Positions 20,779 to 30,926 of a stretch of 64,000 nucleotides of DNA are shown here, in pieces. Source of the stretch: Diphasiastrum complanatum (taxonomy: Eukaryota > Streptophyta > Lycopodiopsida > Lycopodiales > Lycopodiaceae); contig CM055107.1 of the NCBI GenBank assembly GCA_029204225.1, forward strand, positions 17,584,809 to 17,648,808, written 5' to 3'. The notes beneath the pieces are model-generated. The model did no database searches, was not told the origin of the DNA, and saw only the letters and a program-made list of their open reading frames with translations. Within the stretch, counting starts at the first letter, position 1. Every line of letters begins with the position of its first letter. The position numbers were made by a program, and so were the translations under genes.

Positions 20779-20831
20779 TCGCAGATTTTCACTACTAATA
20801 TCCCATCAGTGATTCTTCCAGACAACACAAT

Positions 20832-21640
20832 ATGACTACAACAATCCAAACAAGAGTAGCAATCAGTCTTGATGGCGCAAATTATAGAATCTGAAAATTT
20901 AAAATCAAAACACTTCTGAAGGGCGAAGGCATCTGGTCGGTGACCGAACTCTTAGAGGTGCAGCCTCCAGAGAGAGACCCGAGGAGAGCTGAATGGATCA
21001 GAAAAGATGAGCGTGCAATGGCGATCATCGTTTCGTCCATAAATGAAGATCTACTCATGCAAATTGAAGACTGCGAAAACAACCATGTAGCGTGGGAAAG
21101 ATTGAAACAAAAGTATGAAGTGAGGACTGCAGCTTCAGTCATGCATCTTCACAATCAGTTGCAATCCATATGATGGGATGACAACTAGTTGGATTAGCAC
21201 GTTGAGAAGATCAGAACGATCTTCGCTCAGCTCGCTGCTTCAGAACAAGAGCACCAGGTCCCAGCGCCATAGTAGTTGATGTACTTTATGAAATCTCTAC
21301 CGACGTCCTATCAGCCGCTGAGAATGCTCATACTGAGTCTACCAGATATGACATTCGACAAAGCAATCATCCTTGTTGCTAATGAGAGACTGATAAGAGA
21401 CGAAGGAGAGGGAAGCAGTGATCAAGAGAAGGCTCTCTTTATGAAAGGAAAGAAGAAGAACAAGCCAAGATTCGAACAGAGGAAGTCTTCGAATTAACAA
21501 TCTTCTTCCTGCGATCACTGCCACAAACCAGGCCATACGGCCAACAAATGTTGGTTCAATCCAGCAATACCTTGCATGCACTGCAAGAAGAAAGAACATT
21601 TTGCATATGATTGCAGATTCAACCCAAGAAGAAAGAATAA
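20832..21640 (+). pseudogene. Copia-C gag with two zinc knuckles
   Basis: The start is MTTTIQTRVAISLDG. A gag core follows (LLKGEGIWSV, DLLMQIEDCEN-type helices, VAWERLKQKYE) with at least five in-frame stops. Then come two CCHC knuckles: CDHCHKPGHTANKC and CMHCKKKEHFAYDC. Two knuckles differ from the single one in family A. The Lys-rich stretch before them would bind RNA. Confidence 0.8.
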
Positions 21641-22320
21641 AGCTGAAAAAGCTAATGTTGTAGAGTCATCAAAGGATGCAGATAGAGATGATGAAGCTTT
21701 CACGATACTCGATGAAGCTTCAACGAGCTACACTGAACACGACTACGATGTAGTCATTGATTCATGAGCAACATCACACATCACCTGCAACAAGAAGATC
21801 TTGATCGACTTTAGAGAGCTCGAAAACAACAGAGCAATGATTCTAGGTGATGGGAGCAAACACGATGTCAAAGGCATCGGCACTCTACAGCTGCGAACAT
21901 TGTCAGGCCAAGCAGAGCTGCCGGGAGTACTCTACGTGCCCTCACTCAAAAAAGATTTGCTATCTGTCTCCAAGATGACAGATCTTGGCATTTGAGTTTT
22001 GTTCGATGACAACACTTGCCGCATGATCGAGAAAACGACAAACAAGTTGTTGACGGTCGGATGGAGAGAAGGAAACCTACTACCAGGCCAAAATAATCAG
22101 CAACTCTGATAGCATATTAAATGCATCAGAAAATGAACATCAGCTCTGGCATAGGGGAATGTATCATCTGAACATGCGAAGCCTGTATGACATGAGCAGA
22201 AAAGACATAGTCACAGGTCTCAAGATTTCAAGGCCCGAAACTGAGTTCTGCGAAGCCTGTCAAAAAGGCAATTAGAATCCATTCACACATGAGGGAAGAA
22301 GAGCCAAGGAAGTTCTTGAG
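21641..22320 (+). pseudogene. Copia-C protease and GAG-pre-integrase, broken
   Basis: The acidic linker leads to VVIDS-stop-ATSHIT at about 21753. The expected DSGAT has its Gly codon changed to TGA. Further on are LPGVLYVPSLKKDLLSVSKM, a stop, then LWHRGMYHLNMRSL-like residues and CEACQKGN (22246 on) of the GAG-pre-integrase zinc region. Confidence 0.75.
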
Positions 22321-23340
22321 CTCGTCTATTCTGATGTCTGTGGACCGATGAAGATGGATTTGCTCTCAAGTTTCAGATATTTTCTGACGTTCATAGGAGA
22401 TTATAGCCGGATGACCACGATCTACTACCTAAAGAAGAAATCCAAAGTGTTTGATTCCTTCAAGAAGTTCGTGGCATTTGCAGAGCGACACACCTCGAAA
22501 AGAATACAGATCCTTAGATCTGACAATGGAGGTGAATACGAAAGCAAAGAATTCTCAAGATTCTGCGAAGAACAGAGGATCGAACACCAGTTCACTCCTG
22601 CATACACACCAGAATACAATGGTGTAGCAAAAAGAAGAAATAGAACGCTAGTGGAAGGAGCCAGATGCATGATGGCACAGGCTCATTTGCCAGGTCAATT
22701 TTGGGCTGAGGCAATAGCTGCAGCTGTACACCTGCAGAATAGACATCGACAACGCTGGATAACAAGACGTCGTACGAAATGTGGACAGGTAGAAAGCCTG
22801 ATCTGTCATACGTATGTGTGTTCGGATGTGCAACATATAAGCACATTCCAAAAAAAAAAGAAACAAGCTCGATGACAAATCAAAACAAACAATCATGGTC
22901 GGCTATCCGAACGGACCACAAGTGTATAGGCTCTACGATCCAACCACGAAGAAGGTTGTTTCGAGCAGAGATGTGAAGTTCGATGAGTCCACATTCCCTG
23001 GACTGAAAGACGAAAGAGGCCATGAGATCTTCACACTGTTGTCTATTCAAGAGGGAGATCGAGAATAAACATCAAATCCAAATGCAGAGCCGCAGACTCC
23101 AGAGCAGCAGGAAGCAGAGGATCAACCCCACGAACAAGAAACGTTCGAGTAGCGACGAAACGAACCTAGAAGGTCAACGAGACAAAGAAGACCTCCAGAC
23201 CATTACTGTGACAATCTGCAGTGGAGCGAAGATACATAGTTCGAATACTGTAGCTTCAGTGAAGAGCCAGCAACATATCAAGAAACTATCCAGAGTCCAG
23301 AGGGAGAATTCTGGAAACAGGCAATGTTAGAGGAGATCGA
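22321..23340 (+). pseudogene. Copia-C integrase
   Basis: The core is recognisable: LVYSDVCGPM (first Asp), FIGDYSRMTTIYYLKKKS, RSDNGGEYESKEF (second Asp), and TPEYNGVAKRRNR, where the usual catalytic Glu position (VAERRNR) is Lys. Frameshifts at 22755 and 22855 precede the C-terminal segment (CVFGCATYKHIPKKK). 22900-23340 has only scattered similarity. Confidence 0.75.
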
Positions 23341-24300
23341 GTCGATGAGACGAAACGAGGCATGGACATTGGAGCCACTGCCAAAAAATAGGAAAATAGT
23401 CGACTGCAAGTGGGTGTACAAAAAAAAAGATGATATCAGATGGCACCATTGGCTGCTACAAAGCAAGGCTTGTCACGAAGGGCTACACGCAGAGATTTGA
23501 TATTGATTATTTCGACACATATTCGTCGATGGTCAAGATGACAAGCATACGACAACTCCTTGCATACGCCACACAACACAATCTGGAAATTCACCAGATT
23601 GATGTAAAAACAGCCTTTCTCCACGGAGATCCAGAGGAAAAAATCTTCATGAAGCAGCTTGAAGGTTTTGAAGACCTCGACAATCGACAATATGTCTGTC
23701 GGTTGCAGAGATGCATCTATGGTCTAAAAAAGACATTACGAGCTTGGTACAAGAAGCTCGATGGTCTTTTAAAGTCTCTAGATTTCAATCCTACACAACC
23801 AGACTGCAATGTCTACATTAAAAGAGTAGGAAAAGATATTGACTATCTTCGTGGATGATTCCCTAATGATAGGAAATTCCTTGATGCTGATAAAAGACAC
23901 GAAGAGTCAGATCTCTGAAAGCTATGAAATCACAGATCTTAGAGAAGCAACAAAATGCCTTGAGCTGGAGATCAGAAGAGATCGAACAAAGGGTGAAATG
24001 CACTTGAGTCAGTTAGAATACGCCAGAAAGGTGCTCAAGCAGTACCACATGATGGACTGCAAAAAAAAGGCCACGCCAATGATAGCTGGAGCCAAGCTCA
24101 CGAAGTAGGATTGCCCAAAAAACGGAAGAGGAAGAACAGAAGATGGCAGGTATACCCTACCAAAACTTAATTGATAGTCTGATGTACCTCACAATTTGTA
24201 CCAGACCCGATCTAGTTTTTTCTATTTACGCCTTGAGCCAATTCTCTTCCAATCCTGGCCTGGCACATTGGCAAATGGCAAAACGAATCCTATAAAAACA
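23341..24300 (+). pseudogene. Copia-C reverse transcriptase, RNase H mostly deleted
   Basis: RT motifs include KARLVTKGYTQRFDIDYFDT, IHQIDVKTAFLHGD, RCIYGLKKTLRAWYKKL and, after a frameshift at about 23840, IFVDDSLMIGN (the YVDD box as FVDD). At about 24286 the text LAHWQMAKRIL runs straight into KTEDMIADLLTKSL, the element's C-terminus. About 150 residues of RNase H are therefore gone. Confidence 0.8.
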
Positions 24301-24400
24301 GAAGACATGATTGCAGATCTGCTCACAAAGTCGCTCGACAAGCCACTCTTTGCCAAGCAAAGAAAGACAATTAGATTGAACGTACAAGGTTGCAAAGTTC

Positions 24401-24409
24401 AAGAGGGAG
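24401..24409 (+). other. Polypurine tract of Copia-C
   Basis: AAGAGGGAG immediately precedes the 3' LTR start TGTCAGAAATG. Confidence 0.85.
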
Positions 24410-25229
24410 TGTCAGAAATGGTGAACTCCTGCAACTTTGCTGCAACATGAACACGAAGCGAAGGTCAACGTTCCTTTACTCGAAGGACGAACGATTCGCG
24501 AATCATTCACGAATCGTAAGCATACCTCCAGGACCGCAAACCGCAAAGGGACGCAGAACGAAAAGTTACGAAATTAATGAAAAGAATGAAAGCAAACGAA
24601 AGAAACGAAACGATGAAAGAGAAACCTTTCGCGCTGGCAACTGGCAACTCAACGGGCTTGGAGTCGTAGACTTCACGCCCAGGTGAAACGAGTGGCAACG
24701 ACGGAGAGTAACTGATTAGTTGATTAGCGTTAACTAGTCTTGTGATTTCTGCGTTTAGCCATCTTGTAAACTTCACACTGTGGAGATATAAACTATCCTT
24801 TCTGGATCATAAAAAAGAGAAGAGAATAGACAAAGAGAGAGAGAGAGAGAGAGAGAGAGACGTAGCGAGTAGAGCAAAAAAAAAAAACTAGAAATTAAAG
24901 AGCCGTGCATGAAAGTCTACCAACGAGCAAAACACAGCGAAAGAGCAGAGTGTCATTCCGCCAATGAGCGAGACACTAACGATCTTGCTCTAAAATTAAA
25001 CTAATAATAGAGTCGTTCTATTTTCGTGCATCTCCTTGTCTTGTGCTGTCTGTCTTGATTGCTAGAATGAATGTGTTCTGTGATGTGCAATCGCGTGTCT
25101 AGGTTCCTGTGAAGCTTCCGCGCATAAGAAAATTCAAAGACACAAAATCGTTCGCAAATACAAAAACGAAAACGAAAAAAAAAAAACAGTTTCGCTTTCG
25201 CGACATCGAACATTTTCACTTCCGCGACA
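24410..25229 (+). repeat. 3' LTR of Copia-C
   Basis: It runs from TGTCAGAAATG to TTCCGCGACA, 820 bp, and is clearly homologous to 19893-20766. It holds the palindrome-rich text ACGATTCGCGAATCATTCACGAATCG near 24488 (given here in part) and an AG microsatellite at about 24833-24860. Confidence 0.9.
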
Positions 25230-26125
25230 TACTGGTAATGAGTGTCCATTACACTAATCCTACAAAACGCAACACGATATACTTAGTGATATGACCACTT
25301 ATACCACATCAAGCTATAGGTACAACCCATGCAACATGTAATACTCTCAACCACAACAATATGCACCACAAGGACAACCACAAGCGCCATATAACCCCCA
25401 TTATATGAGTCCAATCAAAGTCCAAGAATTGCCTAGACAACAACCCCCTGCACAACAACAACGATTGGCACTCCCAGGTCCAAGAGGATCTACTCAACCA
25501 AATAGGCCAAACCAGCAAAATTGACCCCAAGTTCAGGCCAATGTAGTGCCACCTATGCCACCCCAGCCTATGAATCTATTTATGATGATGGTTTTCCTAA
25601 CACATACATAGATGAGGCATCTGTCTCTTATTCCAATGACCAATACTATTCAGAGGAACAACCTACACAAGTCGACTAAAATGGTTATGCCATTTTCTCT
25701 TCAACACTTCAAAAGAGGTGTTTTATATGCGAAGAAACCACTCACTTTCAAAGTGAATGTAGACTTCGTTATGATTTTATAGCCGAATGTGTTGATTGTA
25801 TCAAAAGGCATTGTTATTAATATTGCCCTAACCAAACCAAAAAGACAGTTCCAGCACGTAGGGTATCTGAAGAACCATTGCAAGCAGTCATGCGTGTGCA
25901 ACATAAGGCCTTAGATCAGTCTAGGGACCTAGCACAACCACCCCCTCCTGCTAATACTTCCCCATGATGCCACAATCTTACCCTGACCTTGTAGAAGTCC
26001 AAAGGCAATACCATGAGTTTCGAGATGAGTTTGATAACGCTGAAGCTAGGATTTCTACTCTGCTATCTGCCCAATTACCTAGGCAGGGGAAACCACCACG
26101 AGGAATAGAGGTTCTTTCCGATCTC
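25230..26125 (+). pseudogene. Ty3/gypsy-like gag, right part
   Basis: It continues the gag cut at 19892. TGNECP completes the split knuckle (C-x2-C-x3-H-x4-C across the insertion). A Gln/Pro-rich region follows (YAPQGQPQAPYNPHY, QQPPAQQQRL), then a Cys-rich box CFICEETTHFQSEC with CVDCIKRHCY, and a coiled segment ending ARISTLLSAQLPRQ (25964-26152). No protease or RT follows; the gypsy element is truncated by the Copia-B fragment. Confidence 0.6.
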
Positions 26126-26437
26126 TTACAAGCTCAAAGGTCTGCATCTTAAATTTCCACAAATAGTAATTGGATCCATTCAACTTTTTGTCTGCGATGA
26201 GACCGACTTTATTTTGAGAATCCATCTGGAACTTTAGTCTGTCGATAAATCGATGACTTTAAGAATAATGTCGTGCTACACTATGATTGGAAATCAATTA
26301 TCTGATATTGAAATTTAATACCACAAATTGAAGAATAAGAACAAGTGTGCTCTGATTTGATACTGTGAAAAGAATCTAATGATATTGATTTAATATGGTG
26401 AAAGATATCAAGTAGTAGAGTTTTGATATAATAGAAT

Positions 26438-26449
26438 GCTCTGATACCA
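26438..26449 (-). other. Primer-binding site of Copia-B
   Basis: The plus strand reads GCTCTGATACCA, the reverse complement of TGGTATCAGAGC, abutting the LTR-B end. Confidence 0.9.
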
Positions 26450-27088
26450 TGTTGGTAAGAGGAGGTGAAGTGAGTCAGTTTGATAAGTTGAAGACTGTAA
26501 GCGACCTATCGAGTGCGGCGGAATAAGCCTTCTTTTCTAGATTAAATGCATGACTACGTCTATCAATATTGAACAAAGCTATAATGACAGAAGTCTTGCA
26601 ATCTTTTAGCAACCGACACTAAAGTGATTTCGTAGCCAAACAATGATGTATTGAATATTGCAATGTTGATGTATTCAACAAAACAATAAGAGATTTATCA
26701 GTTATAAATAACTATAGAGAAGCATACATTCTAACATGATATTGAATGCAATAAGAAGGTAGATTGATTCAGTAAGTAGCATATGTACAAATCAGATGAT
26801 GAGAGCACAAAACAATAACGGGTGAAGCCGCGTTCTCTAAGCTATCTATGAGTAACTGAAAACTCTGTTTGATGCACTTCCGCTGAGAAGCGGTAAGCGT
26901 GAATAGCAATAACTGAACTAAGATAGAAACTAAGCTATGTCTGTCTTTTATGATCAGTTATTTATACTAAGCACTTAATGCGTATCCAGTAGCATAGCTA
27001 ATTAGGCCGTAGATTACAATAGCCAGTTGGCCGTAATGCGTTGGCATCTATCCAGTTAGGACTCCTCAGAAATTTACTTGCTCGTTGT
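26450..27088 (-). repeat. LTR-B copy 2
   Basis: It is homologous to 2851-3453 and 30384-30926 in opposite orientation. Shared landmarks are TAAATAACTGATCATA, TTTGGCTACG, GTAGTCATGCAT and CTTATTCCGCCGCACTCGAT. Its outer end merges with the truncated Copia-D LTR near 27088, so that boundary is approximate. Confidence 0.7.
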
Positions 27089-27338
27089 AACTCACTCACT
27101 CAATCAGAGACACAACAACGAGATAAGACAGTAGGAGATGTATATTGATTCAAATTTAGAATTATAAATTCATTTTTGATCAATAGTTTCTATTTGTCTA
27201 AAAATTGTCTTAAGTTGCCTTTTAATTCTGCATATAATTTTCGCACAAATATTTAATCAGAGCTAATATTATTCTATTAGTACATAGATCAGATACAGTC
27301 GTGATCTCTGTGGAAGACTAATTACCATTTTTCCTACA
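27089..27338 (+). repeat. 5' LTR of Copia-D (3' portion)
   Basis: It matches 30075-30383 (GTAACTCACTCACTCAATC, TTCATTTTTGATCAATAGTTTCT) and ends TTTTTCCTACA. About 700 bp of its 5' side is missing, judging by the 984-bp 3' LTR. Confidence 0.85.
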
Positions 27339-27450
27339 GTGGTATTAGAACTTACAGAATTAAAGCTGATACAGTGGTATCAGAGCGTACCAGTTCAAAG
27401 CTGATACAGTAATATTAGAGCAAATCAGAGTCGATACAGTAGTATCTTCA
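27336..27450 (+). repeat. Tandemly repeated primer-binding-site region
   Basis: Units start ACAGTGGTAT or similar at 27336, 27371, 27406 and 27436 (35, 35 and 30 bp, then a partial). The second unit has a perfect TGGTATCAGAGC (27375-27386). The first, at the correct place beside the LTR, is mutated to TGGTATTAGAAC. The units also share AAAGCTGAT. Confidence 0.85.
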
Positions 27451-27519
27451 CACCCCTCTCAGCATTCTTTATGCATCTATCAGCAAGCCGCTATCTGGAG
27501 TGATTCAAAAAATTAGAAG

Positions 27520-28420
27520 ATGTCGTCGATCATTAATATTCAGGCTAAGTTCACTACGATCTTGGATCTAGAAGGTTCAAACTAGTTGATTTGAAAATTA
27601 AAGACTTCACTCTTATTGAAGGGCGAAGGTCTTTGGCAATGGGTAAAACCAATAGAGGAGAAGTCAATAGCTACTCCTAGCAAAGAACTTCGATTATATT
27701 CGTAGCTAAGATAGTCGATACAAGCATGTTAGTAACATTTACAAAGAACTCTTGTAAACTGTTCGAGGGAGATTCTGATAACCTGGTTGCTAAAGACAAC
27801 AAAGAAGAAAATTTATATCACCTAAACATTCGAACTAGAATCGAACAAGTCAATCAAACTCAGGAATCAATAGATATAGAGTGGCACAAGAGGCTATGTC
27901 ACATGAACATGGAAGTCTTGTACCAAGCCAACAAAAGTCAGAGAATTCAAGGAGTCGAAATCAAAAGTAGAGATATTCAAACTACCTGCAAATCTTGTCT
28001 TAAAGGCAAGATGACTAGAATACCTTTCAGTAAGGATGTCTATAAAGAAACTAAGGTACTTGAAGTTGTGCATTCAGATATTTGTGAACCATTCGGAGTA
28101 TTGCTGTTGGGTGATGCAAAGTACTTCATAATATTTATTGATAACTTCAGCAAGTTCGCTGTGGTATACTTTATTCGTATAAAATTTGAAGCTGTCAAGA
28201 AATTCGTTGATATACGAATTGGGTTGAGAAATAGACAAGCAATAAGCTAAAGCAGATTCACACAGATCGTGGAGGTGAGTACATTTCCAACGAATTCAAA
28301 GCTTACTGTACTGATTGAGGTATTATGCACATGAAGACTGTATCATACACACCTCAACACAATGAAATAGCTGATCGAAGAAATCATACACTTATGGAAG
28401 CTGGTAGGTGTATGATGGCT
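27520..28420 (+). pseudogene. Copia-D gag scrap, GAG-pre-integrase and integrase core
   Basis: MSSIINIQAKFTTILDLEG begins a gag that is lost by about 27680. Frame 27726-28250 has WHKRLCHMNMEVLYQ, CKSCLKGKMTRIPF and the integrase start LEVVHSDICEP, FIIFIDNFSKFAVVYF. After a frameshift the core goes on (TDRGGEYISNEF, then TPQHNEIADRRNHTLME). The zinc-binding HHCC region is intact in sequence; the core has a stop and shifts. Confidence 0.75.
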
Positions 28421-29399
28421 CATGCGAAGGCACCAAAATAGTTGTGGGCAGAAGCAGTGGCTACATCAAATTATCTTCAGAATCATATTCTGAAATCTCG
28501 AATACTGGATAAAACTCCTCATGAGATATGGTGGAAGTCGAAGCCAAATCTAGCACATGTTCGAACATTTGGATGCGCAGTGTATATGCACATACCAGAT
28601 AAGCTGACAAAGAAACTCGATAAAAATATAGAACAAGATATTCTGGTAGGATTCGAGTTACCTTCGTCATATTATCGTGTCTATGTACCCGAAACTGGCA
28701 AGATAAAAGTTGTTCGAGATGTTAAATTTGATGAGTTGAAATACATAGCAGACAATGATCTAGTCGGCTATGAAATTCTCAAAAATTATTATGAGCTACC
28801 AACGACGACAGAAGTAAAACAAGCAGAAGATGAAAGAAAATTATTAGATTCAGAGGGAGGACAAGATCGAGTACCTGACAAACTCGAATCACCAGTTCGA
28901 ATTTCAACAGAAAAGCTTGAATCAGAATTGAACTCAAAACCTACAAAATCGAACTCGAACGTAACTGTGAGAAGATTTGATAGACAACGTAAACCAATAG
29001 AAAGGTATGGTCAGGATGTTTTTAATACATCCATCGAATTTTGTGGATTCTTTGATGAATCTCAAACATTTGAGGAAGTTTTTGATGGACCAAATAAAGA
29101 TCGCTGGATTCAAGCAATGGAGGACAACATGTCATCCATGTATAAGAACAATGTATGGACACTTGCACCAATCCCTAAATCTATCTTATGAAAGATCCTA
29201 TATTTTATTCAAAAATGAAACACATACTATCAAGTATCATGTAATTTGGGACTTAGTCGAGAAGAAGATATTGAAGACAGTCTTCATACCCACAGAGGAT
29301 ATGACAGCTAATATCTTTACAAAGCCACTTAGTAAAGCTTTGTTCGAGAAGCAGTGGAGAAGATTGAGGTTAATCCAACTGCCCACTTTGAGAGGGAGC
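28421..29399 (+). pseudogene. Copia-D integrase C-terminus joined to element C-terminus
   Basis: Frame 28442-29191 holds LWAEAVATSNYLQN, the integrase C-terminus (FGCAVYMHIPDKLTKKLD, VVRDVKFDE), the linker and the first RT residues (RWIQAMEDNMSSMYKNNVW). At about 29190 it jumps to NETHTIKYHVIWDLVEKK and PTEDMTANIFTKPLSK, which is the end of RNase H. All catalytic RT and RNase H residues are missing. Confidence 0.8.
29390..29399 (+). other. Polypurine tract of Copia-D
   Basis: GAGAGGGAGC lies immediately before the 3' LTR (TGTAGAACAAC at 29400). Confidence 0.8.
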
Positions 29400-30383
29400 T
29401 GTAGAACAACTGATTAGACAGATCTTGATTCTACTAACAAAGCGCGCAGTTTACTTGACAAAGGATGAGAAAGAAACAAACGCGAACTCGAAACATTTCT
29501 ATTCATGACCAACTCAAAAGATTCGCAAAATTTGTCTTGCAGTCAACTCGAAAGATTCGTGAAAGATTCGCGAAACAGTTTCTTGTAAAAACTCGTGGCT
29601 TTTCTTGTTGAAACTCGTGGCTTTTCTTGTTGAAGCTTGAAAGTTTCACAAACAAAATCTTGCAAAATATTTTGTTTCTTGTTCAAACCTCAGATGTCGC
29701 GAATAATTCGCAAAATCTTCTGGATTCTTCTTCAAGCTCACCTGTCACGAAACTGTTGTGAACAATTCGTGAAATATTCTGAATTTCTTCTTCAAGCTCG
29801 AAGTTGCCATCTGTCGCGAACAATTCACGAAAGATGAAAATGTCGTGAAAAGACAAGTGTCACGAATAATTCGCGAAACACGAAGCTGAGACAAAGAGAT
29901 GGACTCTCACGAATGATTTGCGAACAGAATTTATTCGATCCTAGAAACAGAGCGTTTATTTGAATATGAATCGTAGTAAATGGTTAGATATCTACTATTA
30001 CAGAATTAAAAGGCCAAAAGACCTATAAATAAAAGGCCAAAAGACTTGTCTTGTAACAATATAAATACATGTGCACTACTCATTGTAACTCACTCACTCA
30101 ATCAGAGACACAACAACGAGATAAGACAACAAAATATGTTTTTTAGATACAGATTTAGAATTATAAATTCATTTTTGATCAATAGTTTCTGTTTGTCTAA
30201 AAATTGTTTTAAGTTGTCTCTTAATTCTACATATAATTTCCACACGCATATTCAATCAGAGCTAATACTGTTCTATTAGTACATAGATCAGATATAGACC
30301 CGATTGAAGACACTAATATTAGTTTGATTTATTCAAACTTTTATCGTGTTCTCCGTGAAAAAATAATTACAATTTTTCCTACA
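29400..30383 (+). repeat. 3' LTR of Copia-D
   Basis: It runs from TGTAGAACAACTG to TTTTTCCTACA, 984 bp. The first half (29510-29930) is packed with variants of TTCGCGAA and TTCACGAA, about ten in 420 bp. AGACCTATAAATAAAAGG near 30020 is a plausible TATA box. Confidence 0.85.
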
Positions 30384-30926
30384 GACTCCTGTTTTTACCT
30401 AGTACAAATAACTGATCATACCTCTATTACTTCATTCATTCATGCGCATTGTAGTAGAATTTAGTAGCTCTCAAGCTTTCAAGCTTGGACACTCTTGAGC
30501 ATTCTAGCTTAGTTCTTTAGAGTTCTTTTAGAGTTTTGCTATTAGCACTTACTACTTATCAACAAACGTGCAAATTAGACAGAGTTTTCAAAGATAGCTT
30601 AGAGTACGCTTTCCGTAATTGTCTTACGCTCACCATTTTGCTGAATCAGTCTATTATTTATTGCATTCAGTATCATGTCAGATTCTCTATGATCTCATAT
30701 TGTTTTTGTCTGATAATCAATTCTTCATTGTTTGGCTACGTAATCATTTTAGCTGTGATGATTTTAAAGTTAGTTGCTAAAAGATTGACGTGACTCTTGT
30801 CATTATGTTTTGTTCAAAATTGATAGGCATAGTCATGCATTAGGAAAGCGGACTCATTCCGCTGCGCTCGATAAGTTGTTCACAAGTTTCGACTTGTCGT
30901 TATTGCATTATCATCTCTTTCCAACA
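30384..30926 (+). repeat. LTR-B copy 3
   Basis: It is homologous to 2851-3453 (same strand) and 26450-27088 (opposite). It ends ATCTCTTTCCAACA at 30926 with no primer site after it, so it is solo or truncated. It abuts the end of Copia-D on the left and the CACTA relic on the right. Confidence 0.7.

Larger units (their letters stand above)
19893..25229 (+). mobile_element. Copia-C: full-length but decayed Ty1/copia element
   Basis: The 5337-bp element has LTRs of 874 and 820 bp, an initiator-Met primer site, a polypurine tract and all pol regions except most of RNase H. It is interrupted by numerous stops. Flanks are TACCA on the left and TACTG on the right, matching only at TAC, so the target duplication is degraded or the boundary is slightly off. 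It sits inside a gypsy-like gag, splitting its zinc knuckle. Confidence 0.9.
26126..27088 (-). mobile_element. Copia-B fragment: LTR, primer site, leader and first gag codons
   Basis: On the minus strand, LTR-B (27088 down to 26450, ending CCAACA) is followed directly by TGGTATCAGAGC (26449-26438). A leader follows, then a gag start at 26231 reading MDSQNKVGLIADKKLNGSN and YYLWKFKMQTFELV. The element is truncated at about 26126 against the gypsy gag. This copy proves that repeat B is a Copia LTR. The LTR holds AGTATAAATA, a plausible TATA box, at about 26950. Confidence 0.75.
27089..30383 (+). mobile_element. Copia-D: truncated and internally deleted Ty1/copia element
   Basis: A 5'-truncated 5' LTR (27089-27338), a repeated primer-site region, scraps of gag, integrase and RT, a polypurine tract and a 984-bp 3' LTR are in order on the plus strand. 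Most of gag, the protease, and RT/RNase H are deleted. The LTR family is unrelated to A, B or C. Confidence 0.85.

Noticed and set aside
22592-22896. Minus-strand ORFs of 82-84 codons inside Copia-C
   Set aside because: They are shadows of the integrase coding strand.
17809-27386. TGGTATCAGAGC occurrences as tRNA-Met genes
   Set aside because: They are 12-base primer sites next to LTR ends; no tRNA cloverleaf is present. No tRNA or rRNA gene was found in the window.
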